Origin: Pedococcus dokdonensis
GTDB taxonomy: Bacteria > Actinomycetota > Actinomycetes > Actinomycetales > Dermatophilaceae
DNA: 64,000 nucleotides
Assembly: GCF_900104525.1 (NCBI RefSeq)
Contig: NZ_LT629711.1
Coordinates: 3,410,001 to 3,474,000 of the forward strand
Reading direction: 5' to 3'
Shown: one piece after another, positions 34,501 through 42,843 of the stretch
How positions within the stretch are numbered: position 1 is the first letter of the stretch
Layout: each line of letters opens with the position of its first letter
Made by a program: the position numbers and the translations under genes
The notes under the pieces: model-generated
Told to the model about the DNA's origin: nothing
Database searches by the model: none
The model's input: the letters and a program-made list of their open reading frames with translations, nothing else

Positions 34501-34568
34501 ACGACCCCGCCACGGTCGCCGTGGTGCTCGGCCCGTTCGAGGTGCGCACGCTGCGCTTCACCCGTTGA
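31509..34568 (+). CDS. Alpha-mannosidase, glycoside hydrolase family 38
   Basis: A 1019-residue cytosolic-type GH38 enzyme hydrolysing alpha-mannosides. The zinc-binding active-site strand GHAHIDSAWLWP lies near residue 260, and the nucleophile Asp is in WLPDSFGYS. SQHRTKAGNRRCE marks the helical linker, and the C-terminal beta-sandwich domains are complete. There is no signal peptide, so the substrates are probably imported oligosaccharides. ATG 31509 follows GGAGG by one base, too close for normal initiation; a TTGGGT box 6 nt before the ATG suggests a leaderless start instead. No linked sugar transporter is next to it. Confidence 0.9.
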   Translation: MHDDTSLTVGRVTRVLTERLWPAVHAVSVPFTVEAHTLPGEPVPPSAGLALDYAPYAVGSPWGPAWGTTWFRLTGDVPAEWAGRRVEAVVDLGFDVAEPGFQCEGLVYRPDGSPVKAVNPRNHWALVSPSADGGERVELFVEAAANPIVFGPVRWKPTHQGDVRTASPEPLYATRRMDLAVFDEQVHALCLDLDVLLGLQAELPVGQRRSRILRALDDAVDRLDLADVAGTAASARTALTEVLARPAGASAHTISAVGHAHIDSAWLWPVRETVRKVARTTASMAALIDETDDFVYGMSSAQQYAWVKEHRPEVWSRIVDAVAAGRFLPLGGMWVESDAVMPSGESMVRQFLYGQRFFEQELGLRPHGVWLPDSFGYSPALPQLVRRAGFDWFFTQKISWNQVNTFPHHTFLWEGIDGSRVLTHFPPMDTYNSELSGAELALADRQFRDHRIASGSIAPVGWGDGGGGTTREMTGRAERLADLEGSPRVRWEHPDDFYARTHDELVGEDGQPRPGTPVWVGELYLELHRATLTSQHRTKAGNRRCEHLLVEAELWAATAAVRAGAAYPHDELDALWKQVLLQQFHDILPGTSIAWVHREAVEQYARVERAAEELVARSLAVLVGDGSDRIAVNGAGSARDGVAAGGAVVARGAAAVAVPDTSVELHRDGDDVVLDNGVARVTLSPEGLVTSAVDLRTGRDAIAPGGAGALLQLHPDLPNKWDAWDVDRFYRNTVRDLRSVDQLDAAIDDDGVARVVVVRTISPESTVRQTFSLAPGSQTLHVEQETDWHEVETFLKVAFPLDVRADHTSAETQFGHLRRPTHVNTSWEAARFETSMHRFVHVEEPGFGVALVNDSTYGYDVARDWVADGSLTTTLRLSLLRAPRFPDPDTDHGVHTHRYGLVIGTDVGGAAREGARLNTPARTATGAQGFEPLVSVEGDGIALSSVKLAADRSGDLVVRVHEVLGGRAAGTVRVADRVSSVGAANLLEEPLGDRPETDDPATVAVVLGPFEVRTLRFTR

Positions 34569-34576
34569 CCCCACCA

Positions 34577-34623
34577 GTTCGAGGTGGCGACCCAACCGGA
34601 TCCGGGCGCCGACCACCTCGAAC
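34577..34623 (+). terminator. Hairpin after the mannosidase gene
   Basis: An 11-bp perfect stem (34577-34587 with 34613-34623) with a GC-rich loop that itself contains CCGGATCCGG. Confidence 0.6.
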
Positions 34624-34718
34624 CGCGCCGTGAGCCGGGCCCTACGCCCGCGGGAGTATGCCGCGTTGCCCCTGCGGGGGGACGCCGCGACCCGCGCCAG
34701 TTCCCTACGCTGACGGAC

Positions 34719-35909
34719 ATGCGTGAGCCCGCCGATCCCGACTGGGGACCACCGTGGATGCGGGGGCGCAGTGTCGGCACGCGGCAGACGACACCGGCCG
34801 CGCGGTATCTCCTTGCGCTCGTCGTCGCGCTGGTCCAGGTGGGCGGGAGCGCCGGGGCCTCGCACGGACAGCCCCAGCGCCGCGCCCTCGATGCGCTCGC
34901 GGTCGGGCTGCTCCTCGTCGCACCGGTCGCGATCACGGTGCTCAGGAGGTTCCCGGTCCCTGCGCTGGGGGCGACCGCCCTCGCGGCAGCGGCCTACCTC
35001 GCGCGCGGCTACGCCTACGGGCCGGTGTTCCTCGGCCTCGCGATCGTGCTCTTCGCCAGCGTGGTGCGCGGACGCCGGTTCGCGGCCTGGGCGGGCGCTG
35101 CGACCGTGCTTGCCGGCGAGGCCCTCGGCCGGCTGGTCCTCGACGCCGGGCCGTGGTCGTGGCAGGCGTTCGGCGGCCTGGTGGCGTGGACCCTGGTGGT
35201 GCTGGCGGCCGGTGAGGTGGGCCGCAGCTGGCGGGAACGGGCTGCCAGCTTCCGCCAGGCCGCTCGCGAGACCCGGCTGCGGCAGGCGGGGGAGGAGCGG
35301 CTGCGGATCGCCCAGGAGCTGCACGACGTCGTGGCACACCACATGTCGCTCATCAACGTGCAGGCCGGTGTCGCCCTGCACCTGGCCGACCGCCGGCCCG
35401 AGCAGGTCGAGCCCGCCCTCGTCGCGATCCGCGACGCGAGCAAGGAGGCGCTCACCGAGCTGCGTTCGCTCATCGACGTGCTGCGCCTCGACGGTGCCCC
35501 GGCACCGCGCTCGCCGGTGGCCAACCTCGCCGGCCTTGACGACATCGTCGACCGCAGCGGTCACGCCGGGCTCCGGGTGACCAAGACGGTGACCGGCACG
35601 GAACGGCCGGTCACGGCGGCGGTGGAGCTCGCGGCGTACCGGATCGTGCAGGAGGCGATCACCAACATCGTCCGGCACGCCCACGCGACGCGCGCCGAGG
35701 TGACCCTCGACTACGGTGACGAGGTGCTCACGGTGACGGTCGTGGACGACGGTGACGGAGCCGCTCGACTCGCAGACCTGGTGCAGGGCAACGGGATCAG
35801 CGGCATGCAGGAGCGCGCCCGTGCCTTGGGGGGCGAGCTGCGGGTGACAGCGGCGGCCAGCGGCGGCCTGCGCGTCGAGGCCGACCTGCCGACCGGGGGC
35901 CAGCGATGA
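34719..35909 (+). CDS. NarL-type sensor histidine kinase
   Basis: A 396-residue membrane histidine kinase. Five or so hydrophobic segments fill residues 25-165 and act as the sensor. The dimerisation helix holds the phospho-acceptor His in ELHDVVAHHMSLINVQ (near residue 202, HisKA_3 family), and the ATP-binding domain shows QEAITNIVRHA and NGISGMQERA. Leaderless start: TACGCT, 7 nt, ATG. The stop overlaps the response-regulator start by four bases. It probably controls the downstream SHOCT/ABC genes. Confidence 0.92.
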   Translation: MREPADPDWGPPWMRGRSVGTRQTTPAARYLLALVVALVQVGGSAGASHGQPQRRALDALAVGLLLVAPVAITVLRRFPVPALGATALAAAAYLARGYAYGPVFLGLAIVLFASVVRGRRFAAWAGAATVLAGEALGRLVLDAGPWSWQAFGGLVAWTLVVLAAGEVGRSWRERAASFRQAARETRLRQAGEERLRIAQELHDVVAHHMSLINVQAGVALHLADRRPEQVEPALVAIRDASKEALTELRSLIDVLRLDGAPAPRSPVANLAGLDDIVDRSGHAGLRVTKTVTGTERPVTAAVELAAYRIVQEAITNIVRHAHATRAEVTLDYGDEVLTVTVVDDGDGAARLADLVQGNGISGMQERARALGGELRVTAAASGGLRVEADLPTGGQR

Positions 35910-36580
35910 TCCGCGTGGTGCTCGCCGACGACCAGGCCCTGCTGCGGGCCGGGATCCGGGCACTGCTCGACGCCGAGGACGACATCGAGGTCGTGGGAGA
36001 GGCGTCCGACGGCGCCGAGGCCGTGGCGCTGGTCCGCGAGACCGAGCCCGACGTGGTGCTGATGGACATCCGGATGCCGGGGACGGACGGGCTCGAGGCG
36101 ACCCGGCGGATCGCCGCCGACGAGGGGCTGTCGGGCACGCGGGTGGTCATGCTGACCACGTTCGACCTCGACGAGTACGTCTTCGAGGCAGTGCGGATCG
36201 GTGCGAGCGGGTTCCTGGTGAAGGACACCGCACCCGCCGAGCTGCTGCGCGGGGTGCGGGCCGTCGCGAGCGGCGACGCGCTCCTGTCGCCCGGCGTGAC
36301 CCGCCGGTTGATCGGGGAGTTCGCGACCCGCAGCCGTCCGCACGCGGCGCCCGCAGCCGACCGGCTCGGCGAGCTCACCGACCGCGAGCGTGAGGTCGTC
36401 GCCCTGGTCGGCGAGGGGCTCAACAACGAGGAGATCGCCCAGCGCCTCTTCCTCAGCCCGGCGACGGCCAAGACCCACGTGAGCCGGTCGATGGTGAAGC
36501 TGCACGTGCGCGACCGCGCCCAGCTCGTGGTGCTCGCCTACGAGTCGGGACTCGTGCGGCCCGGGTGGTCGCAGGAGTAG
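35906..36580 (+). CDS. NarL/LuxR-family response regulator
   Basis: A 224-residue regulator. The receiver domain has acidic residues near positions 8-9, phosphorylation site Asp54 (VVLMDIRMPG), Thr near 83 and Lys in FLVKD. A C-terminal LuxR helix-turn-helix (LTDREREVVALVGEGLNNEE) occupies about residues 150-210. It is coupled to the kinase by an ATGA overlap. The likely targets are the ABC exporter genes 115 bp downstream. Confidence 0.93.
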   Translation: MIRVVLADDQALLRAGIRALLDAEDDIEVVGEASDGAEAVALVRETEPDVVLMDIRMPGTDGLEATRRIAADEGLSGTRVVMLTTFDLDEYVFEAVRIGASGFLVKDTAPAELLRGVRAVASGDALLSPGVTRRLIGEFATRSRPHAAPAADRLGELTDREREVVALVGEGLNNEEIAQRLFLSPATAKTHVSRSMVKLHVRDRAQLVVLAYESGLVRPGWSQE

Positions 36581-36659
36581 TCGCGCGTCCCGGCATACCT
36601 CCGCGGGAGCAGACGAGGTGTCGCCCCTGGTGGGATTCGAAAAGCATTGGCACCGCGCA

Positions 36660-36680
36660 GGATCGAGGTATCAACGATCC
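36660..36680 (+). promoter_or_regulatory. Inverted repeat upstream of SHOCT/ABC operon
   Basis: GGATCG-N9-CGATCC is a 6-bp perfect inverted repeat 15 nt before the SHOCT gene ATG. It could be the binding site of the adjacent response regulator or a hairpin in the leader. Confidence 0.4.
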
Positions 36681-36695
36681 GACCAAGGAGTCACC

Positions 36696-36989
36696 ATGAC
36701 CACCCTCATCGCCAACGCAACCACCGCGGCAAGCCTCGTCGCCCATCCCGACCACTACTACGGGCCCGGTCCCTGGTGGCCGATCTTCCCCTTCCTCTGG
36801 TTGCTGCTCATCGTCGGCCTCTTCGCGTCGTTCCGCTTCTTCGGCATCCGCCGCTGGCGCCAGGTGCAGGGCTTCGCCGGCACCCGGGCAGGCGAGGCGA
36901 AGCTGGCCGAGCGCTACGCCGCCGGCGAGATCGACGAGCAGGAGTACGAGCGCCGGCTCAGCACGCTCAAGCGGATGGGGTCGTCGTGA
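36696..36989 (+). CDS. Small membrane protein with C-terminal SHOCT domain
   Basis: A 97-residue protein with one membrane helix (about residues 30-50, FPFLWLLLIVGLFASFRFF) and a C-terminal SHOCT motif (AERYAAGEIDEQEYERRL). A His/Tyr/Gly/Pro-rich stretch precedes the helix. SHOCT segments often accompany membrane proteins of unknown function. AAGGAG lies 5-6 nt before ATG 36696. The stop overlaps the ABC ATPase start as GTGA, so the three genes are one unit. Confidence 0.85.
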   Translation: MTTLIANATTAASLVAHPDHYYGPGPWWPIFPFLWLLLIVGLFASFRFFGIRRWRQVQGFAGTRAGEAKLAERYAAGEIDEQEYERRLSTLKRMGSS

Positions 36990-37921
36990 CAGCCGTCGAC
37001 GACGTCGTGCAGATCCGCGACCTGACCAAGACCTACGGGTCGCTCGCCGCGGTGGACGGTGTCAGCCTGACCGTCCGCCGCGGGGAGGTCTTCGGGTTCC
37101 TCGGTCCCAACGGCGCTGGCAAGACGACCACGCTGCGCATGCTGCTCGGCCTGATCCGTCCGACGAGCGGGACCGTCTCGGTCCTGGGCCGGGCCGCCGG
37201 AGACCCGAAGTCGTTGCGCCGCATCGGATCCCTCATCGAGGGACCGGGGTTCTACCCCTACCTCACCGGTGGCACCAACCTCCGGACCATCGCCCGGTAT
37301 GCCGGCGTGCCGGCTTCCGGCGTGGGTCCGGCGCTGGAGGCGGTCGGGCTCGCCGATCGGGCCGGGGACAAGTTCGGCTCCTACTCGCTCGGGATGAAGC
37401 AGCGCCTCGGAGTCGCCGCGGCCCTGCTCAAGGACCCCGAGCTGGTCATCCTCGACGAACCCACCAACGGCCTGGACCCGCAGGGGATGCGTGACATGCG
37501 CGAGCTGATCGTCGACCTGGGGCGGCAGGGCCGGACGGTGATCCTGTCGAGCCACCTGATGGGCGAGGTCCAGCAGATCTGCGAACGGGTGGCCGTCATC
37601 GACCGCGGCCGCATCGTCAGCGAGGGCACCGTCGAGCAGCTGCGCGGGGAGACCGAGCTGGAGCTCGTCGCCACCCCGTCGGACACCGCCCTCGCCACCC
37701 TGCGGGCGCTGACCTTCGTCGAGCGGGTGCGCGTCGAGGACGGTCGGCTGCTGGTCTCGGTGGGCGTGCGGCACACGGCCGAGATCACCCGCGCCCTCGT
37801 GCACGCCGGGGTGTCGGTCACGGGCGTGCGCCGTGCCGAGCGCGAGCTGGAGGACGTCTTCTTCGACCTCACCACGCACCACGACGGCAGCACCGACCAG
37901 AAGGAGCTGAGCCATGTCTGA
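36986..37921 (+). CDS. ABC transporter ATP-binding protein (exporter type)
   Basis: A 311-residue ATPase. The Walker A motif is GPNGAGKTTT, the signature is the LSGGQ variant YSLGMKQRLG, and the Walker B motif is LVILDEPTNGLDP. The C-terminal 90 residues are the extension typical of multidrug or bacitracin-type exporters (BcrA/CcmA-like). It works with the membrane partner that overlaps its 3' end by 8 bp. Substrate unknown; peptide antibiotics are plausible given the kinase-regulator pair upstream. Confidence 0.9.
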   Translation: MTAVDDVVQIRDLTKTYGSLAAVDGVSLTVRRGEVFGFLGPNGAGKTTTLRMLLGLIRPTSGTVSVLGRAAGDPKSLRRIGSLIEGPGFYPYLTGGTNLRTIARYAGVPASGVGPALEAVGLADRAGDKFGSYSLGMKQRLGVAAALLKDPELVILDEPTNGLDPQGMRDMRELIVDLGRQGRTVILSSHLMGEVQQICERVAVIDRGRIVSEGTVEQLRGETELELVATPSDTALATLRALTFVERVRVEDGRLLVSVGVRHTAEITRALVHAGVSVTGVRRAERELEDVFFDLTTHHDGSTDQKELSHV

Positions 37922-38771
37922 CCTCGTCGACGTCACCCGCGCCGAGCTGGCCAAGCTCGGGCGCCGACCCGCGACCTGGGTCCTGCTCGTCGCTGGCATC
38001 ACGCTGAACCAGGTGTTCGGCTTCGTGATCCCCTACCTGTCCTCCAAGAACGGGTCGGGGAATGCGATGACCGACGGCCAGACCGGTGCCCAGCTGCTCG
38101 CCGGCACCCTGCCCGACCAGGTCGTCACCAACACGACGGGCGCCTTCCCGGTGTTCACGGGCGCGCTCGCCCTCGTGCTCGGCGCACTCGTCACCGGCAA
38201 CGAGTTCACCGGTGGCACCGTGAAGACGCTCCTCACCCAGGGGCCCCGCCGCACCACGGTCTTCGGCGGCCAGCTGGTCGCCCTGGTCGTCGCGGTCGGT
38301 GCGGGGGTGCTCGCCCTCTTCCTCACCTGCGCGGCCAGCTCGTTCGGGATCGCGCAGGCCGAGGACCAGGTCGTCGCGTGGCCCTCGGTGGCCGACCTCG
38401 CCGCGGGACTCGGATCCGGTTGGTTGGTGATGGCCATGTGGGCTTCCCTCGGTGCCGTCGCCGGCGTGCTGCTGCGCTCGGTCGCGCTGCCGATCGGCTT
38501 GGGGGTGGTGTGGATCCTCGGCATCGAGAACCTCGTCTCCGCGGTGGCGCGAACGTCGCTGACCTCGCTCCAGCCGTTGCGCGACGTCCTGCCGGGTGTC
38601 AGCTCCGGGTCGCTGATCGGCTCGGTGCTCCCGACGCAGGTCGGGCCGTTGCCGCCAGGGGTGCAGTCCGCCGTCAGCGGTGGCCGGGGCCTGGCGACGG
38701 TGACCGCCTACCTCGCGCTGGCTGCGCTCGCGATCCTGGTCGTCGGTCGGCGCCGCGACGTGGCGGCCTGA
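37914..38771 (+). CDS. ABC transporter permease (ABC-2 type)
   Basis: A 285-residue membrane protein with about six helices. It begins with the usual cytoplasmic segment (VTRAELAKLGRRPATWVLL), has the TGNEFTGGTVKTLLTQGPRR element seen in ABC-2 permeases, and ends with a helix and a basic tail. It overlaps the ATPase gene. Together they form an exporter under probable control of the two-component system. Confidence 0.87.
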   Translation: MSDLVDVTRAELAKLGRRPATWVLLVAGITLNQVFGFVIPYLSSKNGSGNAMTDGQTGAQLLAGTLPDQVVTNTTGAFPVFTGALALVLGALVTGNEFTGGTVKTLLTQGPRRTTVFGGQLVALVVAVGAGVLALFLTCAASSFGIAQAEDQVVAWPSVADLAAGLGSGWLVMAMWASLGAVAGVLLRSVALPIGLGVVWILGIENLVSAVARTSLTSLQPLRDVLPGVSSGSLIGSVLPTQVGPLPPGVQSAVSGGRGLATVTAYLALAALAILVVGRRRDVAA

Positions 38772-38776
38772 GCCGG

Positions 38777-38794
38777 CAGGTGGCCAACCACCTG
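38777..38794 (+). terminator. Short hairpin after ABC permease
   Basis: A 7-bp stem (38777-38783 with 38788-38794) and a 4-nt loop, 5 nt after the stop; weak on its own. Confidence 0.4.
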
Positions 38795-38871
38795 TTGCGC
38801 CACAGCCGTCGACGACGGCCCGAGGACGAGGTCGGGATGACGACCGGGACGCAACGCGTGCGGGGTCCTGC

Positions 38872-40071
38872 TCAGCCGGCGAGACCGGCGAGCTGCACCT
38901 CGACCTGCTCCGACGAGAGCACGTGCTGGATCACCATGGTGGCCGCGCCGAGCACACCGGCGTGGTCGCCGGTGCGTGCGGCGACGATCTGCAGGTCGCC
39001 GGTGGCGAGCGGCAGCGAGCGCCCGTAGACGACCTCGCGGACCCCTGCGAGCAGGCTCTCCGCCGACTGCGCCAGGATCCCGCCGACGACGATGACCGAC
39101 GGGTTGAGCATGCTGACGCAGGTCGCCAGCACCTCGCCGATGTCGCGGCCAGCCTGCCGGACGGCGTGCGCCGTCGTGACGTCACCTGCGCGCACCAGCT
39201 CGACGACCCCTCGGCTGTCTGAGGCCTCGATCCCCTCGGCCCGCAACGCCTTCACGATCGCCGGACCACTCGCGATGGCCTCCAGGCAACCGACGTTGCC
39301 ACAGGTGCAGAGGGCATCGCCGCCGTGGGGTGCGGCGACGTGGCCGAGGTCGCCGGCCGCGCCCCTGGCACCACGGTGGAGCCGGCCGCCGCTGATGATG
39401 CCGGCGCCGATACCGGTCGCGACCTTGACGAAGACGAGGTGCTCGACGTCGGGGTAGACGGCTGCGTGCTCGCCGAGCGCCATGATGTTGACGTCGTTGT
39501 CGACCAGGACCGGGGCGCCCAGCCCGGCCGAGACGTGGGCGGGCACGTCGTAGCCGTCCCAGCCCGGCATGATCGGCGGAGCTGCGGGCTTGCCCGTCGA
39601 GTGCTCGACCGGTCCCGGCAGGCCGATGCCCACGCCGGCGAGGTCACGACGGGTGCGTCCGGCCGACTTCAGCAGGGCCTTGCCGGTGCGGACGAGGGAG
39701 TCGAGGACGGGGCGGGGCCCGAGCGTGATGTCGAGGCGCTCGGCCCGCTCGGCGATGACCGCCCCGCTGAGGTCGGTGAGTGCCACGAGGGAGTGGGTGG
39801 CGCCGATGTCGGCGCCGAGGACGACGCGGGCCCGGGGGTTGAAGGCGAACCGGGCGGGGGGACGGCCACCGGTGGAGGCGGCCTCGCCGGAGGGCGCCAG
39901 CAGGCCAGCCGCCAGGAGCGCGTCGACGCGGCTGCCCACGGTCGAGCGAGCCAGCCCGGTGAGCTGGATGAGCTCCGCGCGGGTGCGGGGTGTGCCGTCA
40001 CGCATGAGTTGCAACAGGTCGCCGGCACCCGACGGTCCGGCGACGCTGGTGAGTGCGCTCGTGCTGTTCAC
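38872..40071 (-). CDS. ROK-family transcriptional repressor
   Basis: A 399-residue NagC/XylR-type protein. The N-terminal winged helix (TRAELIQLTGLARSTVGSRV, about residues 29-48) is followed by the sugar-kinase-like ROK domain, with the glycine-rich LGADIGATHSLVAL and the zinc cluster CTCGNVGCLEAI. It is divergent from a sugar ABC operon with a palindromic site in the shared 108-bp gap, so it most likely represses that operon until its sugar binds. GTG 40071 has TTCACT ending 6 nt upstream, consistent with a leaderless start. Confidence 0.92.
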   Translation of the reverse strand: MNSTSALTSVAGPSGAGDLLQLMRDGTPRTRAELIQLTGLARSTVGSRVDALLAAGLLAPSGEAASTGGRPPARFAFNPRARVVLGADIGATHSLVALTDLSGAVIAERAERLDITLGPRPVLDSLVRTGKALLKSAGRTRRDLAGVGIGLPGPVEHSTGKPAAPPIMPGWDGYDVPAHVSAGLGAPVLVDNDVNIMALGEHAAVYPDVEHLVFVKVATGIGAGIISGGRLHRGARGAAGDLGHVAAPHGGDALCTCGNVGCLEAIASGPAIVKALRAEGIEASDSRGVVELVRAGDVTTAHAVRQAGRDIGEVLATCVSMLNPSVIVVGGILAQSAESLLAGVREVVYGRSLPLATGDLQIVAARTGDHAGVLGAATMVIQHVLSSEQVEVQLAGLAG

Positions 40072-40135
40072 GGAGGTAGTGAAGCACAGGGCACTTCTCG
40101 CGGCACGTCAGGCAGATGATTCGGGTTGAGTTCAA

Positions 40136-40172
40136 ACTTTTGCTTGACGAGCGAACAAAAGTGCTCCACGCT
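40136..40172 (+). promoter_or_regulatory. ROK operator overlapping the sugar operon promoter
   Basis: ACTTTTGCT at 40136-40144 and AACAAAAGT at 40154-40162 are inverted with one mismatch across 9 nt. TTGACG at 40144-40149 is a -35 box inside the operator. Seventeen bases later CACGCT at 40167-40172 is the -10, ending 7 nt before ATG 40180. Repressor binding would occlude the polymerase. Confidence 0.65.
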
Positions 40173-40179
40173 GGCCACC

Positions 40180-41697
40180 ATGACCCGAGGCACCGGCGCC
40201 TCGCCCTTGCTGGTGATGGCCGACATCGTCAAACGCTTTCCCGGCGTGGTCGCCCTCCGTGGGGTCGACCTCGAGGTGCTGCCGGGTGAGGTGCACTGCC
40301 TGCTCGGGCAGAACGGCGCCGGCAAGTCCACGCTGATCAAGGTGCTGGCCGGTGTGCACGCGCCCGACGAGGGTCGGATCGCGTGGAACGGCACCGACAT
40401 CCAGCTGTCCCACCCGCAGGCAGCCATGGACCTCGGCATCGCCACGATCTACCAGGAGCTCGACCTCGTCGAGGGCCTGACCGTGGCCGAGAACATCTTC
40501 CTCGGGCACGAGCGGACCCGGTTCGGCTTCTCCCGCCGCGCCGACGCCGCGCGCGAGACGGCGGCCCTGATGGCCCGGCTCGGCCACCCCGAGATCTCGC
40601 CCTCGGCAGAGGTGGGCAGCCTCTCCGCCGCGGGACAGCAGATCGTGAGCATGGCGAGGGCCCTGTCCCGCGACGCCCGCCTCATCGTCATGGACGAGCC
40701 GTCCGCGGTGCTCGACAGCGGGGAGGTGGAGCGGCTGTTCACGGTCATCCGCGACCTCACCGCCGACGGCGTCGCCGTCATCTACATCTCGCACCGGCTG
40801 GAGGAGATCCGCACGATCGGTGATCGCGTGACCGTCCTCAAGGACGGTGCCACGGTGGCCACCGGGCTCCCGGCTCGCGAGACCCCCACCTCGGAGGTGA
40901 TCCGGCTGATGACGGGGCGGGCGATCGAGTACGTCTTCCCGCCGCGCCCCGGCGTCACCGCGACCGAGCCCCTGTTGTCGGTCTCCGGGCTGACCCGCGC
41001 GGGCGAGTTCTCCGACGTCAGCTTCGACGTCCGCCCCGGCGAGGTCGTCGGTCTGGCCGGGCTCGTGGGGGCGGGGCGGTCCGAGATCGTCGAGACGGTC
41101 TTCGGGGCGCGCAAGGCCGACCAGGGCACCGTGACGGTGGGGGGTCGCACGCTCCGGCCGGGCTCGGTCGATGCTGCCGTGAGTGCGGGCGTGGGCCTCT
41201 GTCCGGAGGAGCGCAAGAGCCAGGCCCTGGTGCTGGGCGACTCCGTGGCCCGCAACATCTCGCTGGCCAGCCTTGCCAGGTTCGGCCGGGCCGGGTGGCT
41301 CGACCGGGTCGGTGAGCGCGAGGCTGCCGAGCAGCAGGTCAAGGCGCTCGACGTGCGCCCGAGCAAGGTCGACGCGGAGATGCGCACGCTCTCGGGTGGC
41401 AACCAGCAGAAGGTCGTCCTCGCGCGGTGGCTGCTGCGTGACTGCAAGGTCCTGCTGCTCGACGAACCCACCCGCGGCGTCGACGTCGGCGCCCGCTCCG
41501 AGATCTACGCGCTCGTGCGACGGCTCGCCGACAGCGGCGTGGCCGTGGTCGTGGTGTCCAGCGAGATCGAGGAGGTCCTCGGCCTGTCCGACCGCGTCCT
41601 GGTCGTCGGTGAGGGCACCGTCCTGCACGAAGGCCCGAGCACCGAGATCGACGAGCACGGGGTGCTCGACATCATCATGAGAGGAGACGCCGCATGA
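40180..41697 (+). CDS. Sugar ABC transporter ATPase with two cassettes
   Basis: A 505-residue RbsA/XylG-type ATPase. Cassette 1 has GQNGAGKSTLIKVLAG and VMDEPSAVLDSGE. Cassette 2 has a degenerate Walker A (GLVGAGRSEIVETVFG), LSGGNQQKVVLARWLL and LLDEPTRGVDVGA. It powers monosaccharide import. ATG 40180 follows a full -35/-10 promoter without a Shine-Dalgarno, so the operon mRNA is probably leaderless. It overlaps the permease start as ATGA. Confidence 0.93.
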   Translation: MTRGTGASPLLVMADIVKRFPGVVALRGVDLEVLPGEVHCLLGQNGAGKSTLIKVLAGVHAPDEGRIAWNGTDIQLSHPQAAMDLGIATIYQELDLVEGLTVAENIFLGHERTRFGFSRRADAARETAALMARLGHPEISPSAEVGSLSAAGQQIVSMARALSRDARLIVMDEPSAVLDSGEVERLFTVIRDLTADGVAVIYISHRLEEIRTIGDRVTVLKDGATVATGLPARETPTSEVIRLMTGRAIEYVFPPRPGVTATEPLLSVSGLTRAGEFSDVSFDVRPGEVVGLAGLVGAGRSEIVETVFGARKADQGTVTVGGRTLRPGSVDAAVSAGVGLCPEERKSQALVLGDSVARNISLASLARFGRAGWLDRVGEREAAEQQVKALDVRPSKVDAEMRTLSGGNQQKVVLARWLLRDCKVLLLDEPTRGVDVGARSEIYALVRRLADSGVAVVVVSSEIEEVLGLSDRVLVVGEGTVLHEGPSTEIDEHGVLDIIMRGDAA

Positions 41698-42770
41698 GCG
41701 TCGACGCCACCGCCGAGAACGGCACCCCGGGACGCAGCGGCACGCCCGCCCCGGACCCGGACCGGCAGCAGACCGTCGCTGCAGAGGCGCCCCAGCAGAG
41801 CCGGCTCGCTGCCGTGCTCGCCAGCCCCGCCGGACGAAACCTCGGGCTGATCATCGCCCTGGTCCTGCTCTGTGTCGTGGGGCTGGCCACCGCGGGCGAC
41901 CGCTTCGGCACCCTGGCCAACGCGATGACGATCCTGCGGCTCGCCTCCGTGATCGGCGTCGTCAGCATCGGGATGACCTTCGTGATCTGTGGTGGCGGCA
42001 TCGACCTCTCCGTCGGTGCGATCGTCGCCCTGTCGTCGGTGTGGGCCACCACGGTTGCGACCCAGGCCATGGCCGCCGACACCCACTGGGTCGTCATGGT
42101 CTTCACGGCGGTCGTGGTCGGAGCCGCGTGCGGCCTCGTCAACGGGGTGCTGGTCGCCTACGGGCGGATAGCGCCGTTCATCGTCACGCTGGCCATGCTC
42201 GCTGCGGCCCGAGGGCTGGCCGAGGTGATCGCCAAGCGCCGCACCCAGATCATCGAGGACCGCGGCTTCATCGAGTTCTTCAACGGCAGCGTCCTCGGGG
42301 TGCCGGTCCTCGTCATCATCTTCGCGCTCGTGGCGGCCGCCGGCTGGCTGCTGCTCAACCGCACGACGTTCGGTCGTCGCACCCTCGCCGTGGGAGGCAA
42401 CCCCGAGGCGGCCCGGCTCGCGGGCATCAGGGTCCAGCGCCACACGGCCTCGCTCTACGTGCTGCTGGGCGTGGCCTGCGGCATCGCGGCGGTGATGATC
42501 ATGGCCCGCACCGCCACCGGGACCTCGACCCACGGCGGGCTCTACGAGCTCGAGTCGATCGCGGCCGTCGTCATCGGCGGCACCCTCCTCAGCGGTGGAC
42601 GCGGCACCATCGTCGGCACCGTCATCGGCGTGCTCATCTTCACCACCCTGTCGAACGTCTTCACGCTCAACGACCTCGACACCTCGACCCAGGCCGTCGC
42701 CAAGGGGGCGATCATCATCGCCGCCGTGCTGCTCCAGCAGCGGGTCGCCGGCCGCACCCACAAGACCTGA
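41694..42770 (+). CDS. Sugar ABC transporter permease
   Basis: A 358-residue RbsC/XylH-type permease. After a disordered 45-residue N-terminus there are about ten membrane helices. The motif GGGIDLSVGAIVALSSVWA and the cytoplasmic coupling segment GGNPEAARLAGI are characteristic. A single permease presumably forms a homodimer. It overlaps the ATPase gene by four bases. Confidence 0.92.
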   Translation: MSVDATAENGTPGRSGTPAPDPDRQQTVAAEAPQQSRLAAVLASPAGRNLGLIIALVLLCVVGLATAGDRFGTLANAMTILRLASVIGVVSIGMTFVICGGGIDLSVGAIVALSSVWATTVATQAMAADTHWVVMVFTAVVVGAACGLVNGVLVAYGRIAPFIVTLAMLAAARGLAEVIAKRRTQIIEDRGFIEFFNGSVLGVPVLVIIFALVAAAGWLLLNRTTFGRRTLAVGGNPEAARLAGIRVQRHTASLYVLLGVACGIAAVMIMARTATGTSTHGGLYELESIAAVVIGGTLLSGGRGTIVGTVIGVLIFTTLSNVFTLNDLDTSTQAVAKGAIIIAAVLLQQRVAGRTHKT

Positions 42771-42843
42771 CCGCTCACCCCGACCCACACCACCGGCATA
42801 CCCGCACCTCCACCGCTCGCCATCTCAAAGAAGAGAGAGAACC